Shown here one piece after another: positions 46,901 to 58,900 of a stretch of 64,000 bases of DNA. The position numbers were made by a program, and so were the translations under genes. Every line of letters starts with the position of its first letter. Within the stretch, counting starts at the first letter, position 1. The stretch is from Rhynchonema sp. JSB1_4 (taxonomy: Eukaryota > Nematoda > Chromadorea > Monhysterida > Xyalidae), in assembly GCA_030248065.1 (NCBI GenBank), contig JASAMV010007821.1, positions 58,961 to 122,960 on the forward strand, read 5' to 3'. The notes below the pieces were generated by a model. That model saw only the letters and a program-made list of their open reading frames with translations, searched no databases and was not told the origin of the DNA.

Positions 46901-49900
46901 AAGTTCAAAATAGTTTACTTACAGTCTCGTTCACAGACGTACTGGTACGTCGCTGCCTTATCCGCCTTTGCGAGCGTGTGGCTCAGGGGGTTAACCACAG
47001 CACCCAATTCTGTTCCACCGGTTCCTCCGCAAACAGTATCCCAAATTGTATCACAATCATTCACAACGTTTCCATTCAGCCAAGTCCAATTTGCACTCAT
47101 TGTCAGTCGATCAAGACCAACCCAAGCTGGCTGATTCATGTCACCGTATCGGCTTATTGTCGCGCTCATTGCCCTTATTGATGTCAAAATATTGGCAGAT
47201 GGGTGAACAGTAGCTAAGTTTCCGCCTAGTGCCCCACCAAGGGATGCACAAGCGGTAGCGGCATTAATGTACGTATCCAAGCTTTGGCTGACATAATATT
47301 CCTTGTTGTCCTGCATCAACCAATAACCGCCACATGTGGTGCCGTTGGCTGAAACGGCCCGGATTGGTGGTCAAATCCATTTGAATGAAATGAGCAATAC
47401 TTACTGTTCGGATAGTGATGAGAGATGAAAAAATCCGATGGTTGTCCGGTCATAAAGGTGAAGTCTGACATATTGGCCGTGGTTGGCCAGGTATTACTGT
47501 AGCTGGGCAGATCTACCAGTCGCGCCCAGTGTGAAGCATCGCGTATGTCACTCATGTTGGCATTGTACGGGTAGAATATCGCTGCCAGCTCCATCTTGTC
47601 TGGTTTACACATGATGGCGATCTGTATCGAACGTTCCGCTTGATATATATAAAGCTACACGTAACAAACACGAACAGAGAACCAACATTCCAAGCAGCAC
47701 TGATGTTGGTCCATCGATCACGAGCAGTTACATTGAGAACGAAAACACCGGACTGTATGAAGGTATGCGTCAAATTAGGGAACATGCCAAAATCTTCAGT
47801 GTTGCCATCTCCCCAATCAACGGTATACCACAGTTCAGTGGTCAAGTTGACATTCATTCCGTCGGCTAAATTGATAATCCACAACGTCGTCTGGCAGACT
47901 TTGTTGTTCCAAGGGAACACCAAAACAAATGGTTTCACTAACTGCGAAAGATGGTGTCCAGGACAATAAAAGTGTAATTGACATTGGCTAAGCCAACAGT
48001 TGGTCCGTCCAATTGTATTGTTGATTCGTTCAACGGTGCCAAAACCATTATCTACAACAAAATCCAAATCAGCTGTGGTTTAGTAAAACAAAAGTAATGT
48101 AAAGTGTTCCATACCTCCAGCAGATTCAAGAACTGCGCATAAAAATAGACATTTCCAATATCCGCACCCAAGAAATAGTGGCCCGGTGTGTGCACCGTGA
48201 AGGTGACGCTTTCATTGATAATGAAAGACTCGTTCCAGAAGCTTTGATCCACCAATAACTTCATGGCGAAACCGGTGCAATCTTAAAATTAACTTAATAA
48301 TAGTTTCAGTTCTATCCAACACAATGTGAAAAATAAATACAAAATTTCTTACTTCGGTAGTCTGTTGACTCAAGTGGCGGAGTTATCGCCAGACTTGCGG
48401 TGATAACACTGTCTTGCAGATATTGAGTATCAGCAGGATCCAACACCAGAGAAACGTTGTCGACTCTACCGAATATGACATCGAAAGTCTCATTGATGTT
48501 CAGTGTCCAGTCCGAATCAATGAGCGGCACCGCTCTTACGTTTACATTCAAGTTGTTCTGCGGGTCAACAGCCTGCAGGAATACGAGTATTTGTCCACAA
48601 GGTTCATCAGTGTCGTAACAAATAATCTGATTGGCTCACGTTGAACACTTTTGATATGTTCACCATCTCCAACGGATTGGCTAAATCTGCGACTGTCAGG
48701 TTTGTGCTAAGTGAGTCAGCCGACGAGACTAAATCCAGGTCGTATCGTGCAACCAAGCCTGTGAAGCGAAAATGCTAAACAAAACTTTAGCAGCAGAAAC
48801 CAGTTTAATATACTATATCACTGCACCTTTCACAACTGACACCGAATATTCTGTTGTGATATGCCGACCAATAAAGCTCAGATTGCAAGTATCACTTGGA
48901 TCAGCAGGCGGATAAATAGGCGGAACTGCGACCCCATCTTGTCGGTGTACTGTGGCATTTAAGTACAAGCCTTCCAAATGATCAATGACAGATACCTAAA
49001 ACGCACCCAGGCTCTTAATGCTGTCAACATCCAAATTTGAAACTACCTAGTTAAACGTACATTCAGCAGCCGATCAAACTGTACTGTGTGGAAATAGTTC
49101 GAGTAGTTGATTGATACAATGTAGGCCAAAGGCCATGTGGGCACAGTCATCAATGCAGTTTCCGCAGGACCAGGATATGACCAACTCTGGTAAGCATCCA
49201 AGTGCAAACCGAGCCAACCATTTATGCACGCTGAAATTCCGCAAGTTTCTGCACAAAATACCGCATTTCAGTTCACACCAAGTTTTCACCTTCAGTCTCT
49301 TGTGGCTTCAATTCTGGCGCAGCCTCAAACATCAACGTTGTGTTATCACCAACAAACACAAGTTCACTTGTCGCATTCACGGTATATGTACGATTCAGCG
49401 TAATTGGAATGACGGGAATCGAAATGATTAGCGGACCCAGGCCGCTGACTATGGTTGTCATTGGAACAGCTTCAACTGACAAGTGGGTGACGTTTGGATC
49501 CTGAAACAGCTGTCAGTTACGCGACAAACAACTGGATGGCCGAATGCTGAGCAGCATACCAAGAATGCAACCGTGAGAACGGCTGTACTATCACTGGCAG
49601 GGACGGTGTAATTGACCGACGAGATTCGTATGTTGTACTCCAGCACGATGCCTAAGGACCTCTAGGGTTATTTTATAGTGTATACACGTTTCAGTACAAT
49701 GACAAACCTTGTGACACGTTGAAACGCAAATAGTTTAATGTGTCTACCGTAACCACCGGATCAACACACGAATTTGGTGGAATCACTGTTGAGCCATTCA
49801 ACACATCTATCCCTGTGAATTCCACACTCAGGTCCTTCAGTGGTTCGTAGACGTAGATCTGAGCAACAGCAGATAAATATCAGCAGTTAAATCTTGAATT

Positions 49901-52900
49901 TCAAATCTTGTTTTTGACTGTTACACACCATTATATCGGTTACTTTCACCGTTGTAGTGTAGAAATTCGTGTAAATTAATGTGAGCGAATAGTTTCCAGG
50001 CGTGTTGAATGACACATTAGCTAGGGTTTGCGTTTGGATGTTGGCCCACCTTCGTCCATCCGTTGAGCTATTTGCAAGCAGTGACCAGTAGCCACCGGTA
50101 CAATCTGAAGAGAAGCGTTGTCACTACAGCAGAAGCAGCATCAGAACCGCGGGAAATTACGTTAGTACTTGAGAGATCCGTGTCGAGCAGTGGCGGATTC
50201 ATGTATAAAGTCACAGTAATCAGTTCATCAGTGAGAATCCAGTGATTTGATACAGTTGCATTCAACGTCGGTGACATTGTAATAGGAGTGTACGTGTACG
50301 ATGAGATCAGCTCCATCATAACCGTTAGCGGAGGAACTGCGGCGACGGTCAATAACCCATGCGTTTCATTTGCAGTTTGCTGGAATTACAACTATCACCA
50401 TGCGTCTTTAGCAAGGATTACACCGATTATGGATTGGAACTGACCAATAGACTTGGTAGTTGGCCAATCACAGTGGTGTTGAGCCCAAGAGCAGTCACTG
50501 GGTAAGAACCATTGTGACTGCTTAGTATGACTGAATAGTACGCTGGTATTCCTGAAGTTAAACACACACCGAATTCAAGCAACCCAACTGTTTTTGAATA
50601 AAGAAGAGTGGATACAAACCTTTATAGACAGACATCTCAACTTGATTTTGAGCATCTCGGGCCATTAGGAATGAAGGACACGTGGGCGGCAAAGCTGCCA
50701 CAATGGCAGGTGAGCTCATGACAATCGTGCCATTTGTCAAACTGTATCCATATACTACCGTGGTTAAGTTCAACAAATCTTCAACAACATTTATCTGAAA
50801 AAAAGCAGGTGTGGTTGAACTTGCTTGTTGCTTGAAGATCAGCATTGAAGTTTGACACCACTAATATGTTACTATTGACCATGGAGTCTATGCTTCTTGC
50901 AATTCACTTACGAAGATATCGGGTATCTTGATTGTGGTCGTGTAAAAGTTGGAGTAAGTCAATGTCAGTGAGTAGTTTCCAGTCGTGTTGAATGATACGC
51001 CTGTCAGACCTTGAGTTTGTACGTTTTCCCAGGATCGACTGGCTGTTAAGCTGCTCCCTGTCAACCCCCACGATCCGCCGGTGCAGTCTCAAAAACAGAG
51101 AAAAGTAGCGGTGTTTTATACATTGTGCATTTTAAATTTTTTACTCGAAAGATCACTGTCCAGCATTGGCGGATACATGTAAAGCGTCACGTTGATCGGT
51201 TGATCAACCAGAACGTGGTAGGCAGACACCGTTGCGCTCAGTGTGGGATTCAATGTAATCGGAGTGTATGTGTACGACGAGAGTAGCTCGGTCATCACAT
51301 CTAGTGGCGGCACTGCGGCAATTGTCAGAATTCCGTGCGTTTCGTTGGTAGTTTCCTAAGCTTTGTATTAGACTTCATTAAAGAAGCTTTTAAGTACTTC
51401 TGACAGACACACTAACCAATAAGCTTGGTAGTTCAGCAATCACAGTTGTATTGCCGCCGCTACCAGTTACCGGATATGACTCATTGTGACTGCTCATCTT
51501 TGCCGAATAATATTCCGGTTGACCTTAAAAATTGAAACAATCATTGTGATTTAACAAACACGTAACACGTACAATCAACCACGGATTGAAATCAGACCTA
51601 TAGAAGTCATCATCTGGATCTGATTTTGAGCATCACGCGCCAATAGAAACGAAGGGCAACTACTCGGCAACGCGGCCACAGTAGCGGATGAGCTCATAAC
51701 TATTGTGTTATTAGTTAAGCGGTAACCGTACACGACAGTGGTTAAATTCAACAGATCATCAACGACAGTCACCTGAAAACCAAGTCAGACTACTGTACAT
51801 GTATTTTAACGAGTCACTGGTGTACTGATTTCCTGACCATTGTCATGTTGATAGCGCCGTAGCTGACAAATATATTGGCGAACGAAGCAGAAAGTCCTTG
51901 AACACCGACTGTGTTAAACGTGTAGTTTACTGATGTTTCCATCAGTCCGTAGTATGTGTCATTTCCAACCGTGATATCGACTAATCCATTTGAGCAGTCT
52001 GGAAGCGGAATGTCGGTTTTCCCATCCAAAGTCGAGTTTTCAATAATCTGCACTCACTATCATAATCAGAGTCAATCAGTGGTGGTTCAAATATGACGTC
52101 AACCACCATTGGCGTGCCGCGCAAAACGTACAACCACGGCACGCTGATGTTGACAATTAACGGATTAAGCAGAATTGGAGACACCGTTTCGGCCACTATC
52201 TGCTGACTCAAGCCCGAGAAAAGAGGTTGGGCGGAATACACGAACGATGAATTGCTCTGAAGCGTGGTTTTTAATAATATGACTTTTCGCTGCTGAGTGG
52301 ACACGTGTGAAGCGTTCGTCAATCACGAACCAGTGGATCGTAAGGTCCCACCATAAGCGTTGCATTCGGGGATCCATACGGTTCGAGGACGTTTATTGTG
52401 TAATTTTGATTGTTGTACAATAGCTCGTACCAGATGCCCTCACCTGAATAAAACGTCATGAAAATTTAAAGGGGTCATGAAAATGCCAGATAGTATTTCA
52501 CCGCGTTCTTAACATAAGTAACTTTGAATATTCATATATTTTGTCACCACTAACCCGTCTCTAGACCGAACCAAATGCTGTTGTTTGTATCTCGACCGAG
52601 CACGATGCCGCATGTGTCGTTATTTACAAGACTGCCATTGTGGGGTATGATCGTTCCATTATCCAACTGATACTCAACAACCACAGCAGTCAACCCGGAA
52701 AGATCTTCTGCTATTCGCACCTGATGATTGACATTTATGATAGCTTATAAATTTTCGTTGAGTCTGTCTGACTTCCGTACCTCAATAGATGGACTCGAAA
52801 CTGAAGTGAATACGTTTGAATACACTGCCGTGCAGTTGTAAACGCCAGACTCGTTAAAAGCAAGTTCAATCGTCGGACTATCTATCGATAATAGGACGAA

Positions 52901-55900
52901 GTCGTTTACGTACAATGCCCACGATCCTTCGCTGCAGTCTGAACCAGAAAAGATATGGGCACGGATAGATGTCAATATATTAAAGCTGCTGGTCAACAAC
53001 CCTTCTACCGCTCTTGATCTTAAACAAAGTTTGGAGATCGTGTTACTCGACCCTAATCCGTCGAAGCGATTGGTTGCTTCCTGATGTTTCACGCCCACGT
53101 TGCCGTTTGCCCATAGTGAAAAAACACCGCAATGCACAATATACATTGAAACGTCCGCATTGTTGAAAAAATAGAAGGGTTCAGAAAAAGGCCATTTTTT
53201 TGTTAGGGTTTTGTACTCGTGTACTTTTAAGCATCTGTGGTGAGTGAAATAAGTTGTGAATTACAAATAAAAATTCTCTAATTATCAAGTCCGGATATTA
53301 TCAAATCAAGCGTGTGCGCGCGCACGGAAAGGCTACCTTGTTGTGGTAAACACTATGTGATCTGCGTTGCGTTTCGAAAGCTGAAAATCACAAGCGCCGG
53401 ACTTGATAATTAGAGGATTCTTATTTATAATTGACAACATATTTCATTCACCACAGATTCTTAAAATTACCCGAGTTTCTGAATCCTTCTATTTTGTATT
53501 TCAACAATACGAACGTTTCAAAATCTATTGCGCATTTGCGGTTTTTGCCACAATGTTGGAGGTTGCTATCAGTTCAGCATCAAACTTTGAAACCGCCTAT
53601 TCGTGTCAAAGCAGCGTGGCACATTTTTTCGGTTCTTTTCACCAGGGGCAAACTACAACGTAGCCGTGAAATATTAGGGAGCAACCAATCGGCTCGCCGG
53701 ATTAAGGTGAAGCAACACGATGTCCAAGCTTCGTTTATATGTACTACCCCCCAGACCAAGCGCGGTCGAACGGTTGTTGACCAGCTCTTTAACAGCAAAC
53801 AACACAAGAATCTCGTCACTCGAAACATAAACTGTGAGTACACACAGTGCAGTTTTCACAAATATCTGTTGTGACGGCAAGGTCTCCGTGTCACTTTACA
53901 AAAAAAAAGGAAATGAAGAAAACAACCTCCAAAATCGTATTCAGGTATCAACGGCTCAGGAAACGACTCGATTGTAAAGCTGATATTCGCTCCAATCTGC
54001 TCAACCACTGCAGTCGGCGTCAAATTAAGCGTCACTATTTCAGCAATCACTGGTAGTACTGTCTCGCTGACAATTAAATCGTTCAAGTACGCCATCGGAG
54101 CTATAGACCGGTATGTAACTGTCGCATTTGCTGTTCCCTGGAATGCAAGATTTTTGTCACTCGCGTCGCACCATTAGCATCACTTTTTACAAACTCCTCA
54201 CATTGTATGGATCCAGCGTAAAGTTCGCTGATGATACTAGCGTATCGGTTGAGTTGAACGTTTCACCGTCGTACATAACCCGAAATTGCAAAGGAAGACC
54301 TGTAATTTAAAGTGAACAATGGAATTGATACTCATACGAGTCTTCGTGATTGTGATTCAACACCGATTTACCAGTTTCAACAAATGTTTCGACTACTGTT
54401 GGCACATTCCTTGGGAACAAGCGAGCACAAGCGGAGGTGTTTGTTGAGTTGAATGCATCGTTGTAGCTCATCCAGACTCCACCAGACATATAATTGGTTA
54501 AACTCAAGCCCAGGTTTGTTATTTGCTGCGCGACAACAATCTGTGAAAGTCAAACATTTATGATATTTCAACAATCTAGACCGACAGCAGATAACTCTTG
54601 TAGTTGTCCATACCGTCACATTGGTTAGTACCCAGCCGGTATCAATCAAATGGTTATGGTAGCCCACTGAGATGTTGTATTCGCCAGTCTCGTTGAATGT
54701 AAATGTTTCCGTTAGCGTGTCATTGAACAGTCCCGCATTAGTCAGCATGGTTTCTTGGTTGAACATCATATCCCAGCCTCCGTCAGCGCATTCTGTGCAC
54801 AACTACTTAGTTGCGACAACTAGTTTCGACACAAAGCCAACAAATCTCACCATCGAAATCAAACTCGGTTATGAAAGGCGGATCGCTGACCAACGTAATG
54901 TTCACGGATTCATCAACTAGCAGGAACACGCGATCCGCAATAACGGTCAGCTGCGGGTAAACAAGCACTGGCAGCACGTCATCAACGTTCATCAACGATG
55001 TAAGTACTGGGGACGGCGCTGGTGCGTAGGACGTCAGGTACGCATACGAATTATTGTACACCAGCTGAAGTGATTAAAGTATAAGTGAGCTTCGGAACAT
55101 ACTTATTATTCATTAAGTTGTGCTTACATTGTAGGTCCCGGTAGTGAAATTCCACGAACTCTCTGAACTAGTAGCATTGTATAGAATGTCGCTGTAGTCC
55201 AGTTGAAAGATAGATGCCCCTGAAACCAAACACAAGTTAAGAGTCAATAGCGAACGAATTGCTTTTTCAGCAGTCTAGTTTCACCAGTTTCGAGCGCCAA
55301 CAACACCGAGTTGTTCGTGTCACGCGCCATTAGTGGGGGACAAGTAGAATTGTAACTCGTGTCATTCAACGGCACGTCATGAGTTCCATTATGGTAGCCA
55401 GTAACAGTTGTTGACAGCCCGGAAAGATCTTCCACAATGTTGATCTACAACAATTTACAGAGATACATAATTAACATATCACAACACAATTCGGAATCAT
55501 ACCTGAACCGTCGCGTCGACAAATCCAGAACTACCAAGCACATTGGAGTATGCAACTTGAAGGCTATATACGCCAGCAGTTGAGAACTGTGGTGATACGG
55601 TCAGCGTGCTACTGTTCGTGAGATCCATATTCAGGAACATCGAGTGGTTGACAATCATAAGATCCCACTTTCCATCCGCACAATCTGGAGCAGGAGTCCT
55701 TGGTCTGGAAAACCTGTCAGCTCGACGCATCGATATCTGTCATGAAATTACCATGAAAGTCCCATTCTTTAAAGAATGGCGGATCGCTGACCAACGAGAT
55801 ATCAATAGTCGAATTGACAACACCGTACGTGGCCGATACATTCAGTGACAGTGTTGAGTTGAATATCAGGGGCAAAGCATCACGGACATTAACCAGTTTG

Positions 55901-58900
55901 GACAATGCAGGTCCGGGTGGTTCAGCCACTGTTGTCAGCACCGGCAACGTCGCATTCATGGGGGCGGTTGTCTTAATCACGATGAATAACATGCTAGTCA
56001 ATGGTGAGGATATCCGTGAAGAGCTAGTGAACAACGTACCATGGGCAGGATGGTAAAATTATGCGATGACAGGAACGAAGGCGAGGTTGTGTTTTGTGTG
56101 TCGAACGCAAGTTGCAGATTTGCAGCTTCGCCTGTAGCTAGTGCAACCTCGAGCGTTGATTCCACGTTGCGGGCGAAAGCCAGAGGGCACGTCGAGTTCA
56201 TTGAGGTATTGAAAACCTGCGTGTCGGCAACTGCGACCACAACTTCGGATAGATCGGTCAGATCATCCACGATATTTATCTGCAAATTTAGAAAAATCTA
56301 TGCACGCTATAGTCAAATGGATAAATAGCTTGGACTCATAAACGCACGCTCAAGTTGGTATAGACCCATCCGGTGTCCATTAACACGTTTTTATAATAGA
56401 CAGAAGCGTTATACGTGCCAGGTTGCGTGAACTGGGAACTGAACTTCAGTTCAGTGTTATTGTTCAGGTTCATGTTCATGAATATTACGTCGTTATTCAG
56501 CTTGAGACTCCACGAACCGTCGGAGCAGTCTAAAGAAAATGAAGACTAAACAAAATTAGATAGACACTGGCGGCATTTATCGGAAGCAAGGTGTCTGACA
56601 GTCACCGTGGAAGTCCCATCCCGGCACGAGTGGGGGGTCGCTTGTAAGCTGAATCTCAATGGTTGAATTAATCACAGCATATGTTGCAGTTGCTGTTGCA
56701 GACAGAGAAGGGTACATCAGTAATGGTAGAGCGTTCTGCACATTTGATAGCTGTGTTAGTGCACCGCGTGGCACTGCTACGGTGGTGAATGTTGGTAGTA
56801 TTGAATCGTTCGCGGGAACCAAGGTCTGAAGAATATGGACACACGAGGTCGGTACTTGACTCCTTTTCACCGCTTTACTCATGACACATACCGTCATTGC
56901 AGCGATTGTGTGGTTGTATGCGGTCACGTCTTCGGCAGAAGTGTAGTTTACGCCATCAAAGTAGGCTTCCAAATAGTGCGCCTCCCCTAAAAAGCAGTGC
57001 AAACTCTAAGTTAGATCAATAAAATGCTTCTTTTATTCGATTCCGTTGTTCATTGCCGACCAAAATAATGTAAAGTGTGAATAATGATAAAACACTACCG
57101 GTCGCTAAAGCTAATTCCACAACATTATCAACGTTGCGTCCGAGTGTCAGCGGACACGTAGAATTCATCGTAAAATTTGTACCGGACACATTGAGGACCG
57201 TGTGTACCGTTTCAGTTAAATCAGAGAGATCGTCAACCACGAAAATCTGAAAACGTTATCATGTAGAGAAGGACATTACCAAGGATCCCTTTATGTATGC
57301 AGGCTGATTCAAACTCACAGTCAGATTTGTTGTTATCCATCCAGTTGAACCTAGCACATTCGTGTAAGCCACAGAAATATTGTGAGCTCCCGAGGCTGTG
57401 AAATCCAACTCCAGGATCAAATCACTGTTATTATTCAAGTTCATATTGAGGAACATATCCGCATCGTTGACCTTGACGCTCCACAATCCGTTAGCGCAAT
57501 CTACAAATAGTGAACTTGGCCCACCTTCCAAAAAACATGAAGCATTATCCTTTTCACTTTCAATTTTACCATGAAAATCCCACCACTTCACAATTGGTGG
57601 ATCACTCGTCAGTTGTATGCCAACAGTGGTGTTTACGACAACGTGAGTTGCATCGTTAACGGCGACCGCAGACAATTTGGGATGCAGGAGGACAGGTAGA
57701 ACGTCCTGTACATTGATCAGCTCCGTCAGAGATCCCGGCGGCTCAGCAACCGTGGTCATTTGAGGCAGACTCTCGCTCGCGTTTACAGGTGCTGGGGTGT
57801 TCTAGAACGCGACCATGGGTTGAAAACATGCGGATCTCTTCGCTCTCTTCGGTTCAACTGACGCTCTCTGCTTACCACCATTGCCGGAACAGTGAAATTA
57901 TTCGCTGCCACATCAGCAATCGACGTCTGATTAACGCCATCGTAGAACAACTTCAAAAACGATGGGAGACCGGCAGCCACTCTGACGTCAATCATATTGT
58001 CGAGGTTGCGAGCTATAGTCATAGGACACGTCGAGTTCAGTGTGACGTTGCCAACAGTCTCATTGTGTATATAGTACACTGTCTCCGTCAAATCTTCCAA
58101 GTCTGCGACGACGGTCACCTGAAACACAGGGACTGTCAGATGACATGGGACTCCTGTTTCAAGCAGCTAATATCAAAGGCCACCCACCGTTTGATTTACT
58201 ATCATTGTTGCATCAGCGAGACAGTTGAACAATCGCGCCGTGATATTGAACACGCCAGCAGTGCCCATTTGCAGTTCAATCGTAGCATTGTGAAGATTCA
58301 CTAGCAGATCATCGCCCACTTGGATGTCCCAACCTCCCTGAGCATCCTCTGCAACAAATTTCGCTCAGTCTATTTCGCTTCATTCCTGTCGTGAGATTCA
58401 CACCTGCGAATTCAGCACCCACTTTCTGTACACATTTAGGTTTCCTTTGCGCTCGCATCATTGGTTCAAACTGGTCGGGACCCGTGCCCACGGCCCGGCT
58501 ACAGCGCCGCGCCCGTGCGGTGCCCCCCCCCCCCCGAAGACCCGTTAGCATACCCAAAGCTACCCGTGAAAATTGACGCGTCCGCCCTTCCGAGGGAGGG
58601 GGCCATACGCACACATACCCACATACATACGTCTTCCTGTTTTAGTAGTATAGATGACTCTGGCGGGTTTCAAACTATAAGACGGTGTTAGCGTGTTGTT
58701 CAGAAAAAACTTTAACTCAAATAAAAAAGAACTGATTGCTCATGAAAGAATAACTGCTTGACGGACAAAGGGACGGAAGTAACTGATCAGTAACCTGTGA
58801 TATCGAATTCTCCCATCGGTGGATCGGTATAAAGCGTGTACGAAACGGTCGAATTCACAACAACCGTGTCGTAGTCGACAGAGACGTATAGCGTGGGCTC

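Noticed and set aside
53403..53874. Plus-strand gene in the M8 intron
   Set aside because: The open frames overlap a foldback arm, have no family similarity and no splice or start context.
58309..58614. 101-codon Arg/Gly-rich minus ORF
   Set aside because: Lies in a GC-rich intron insertion with a 15-base C run; composition alone explains the open frame.
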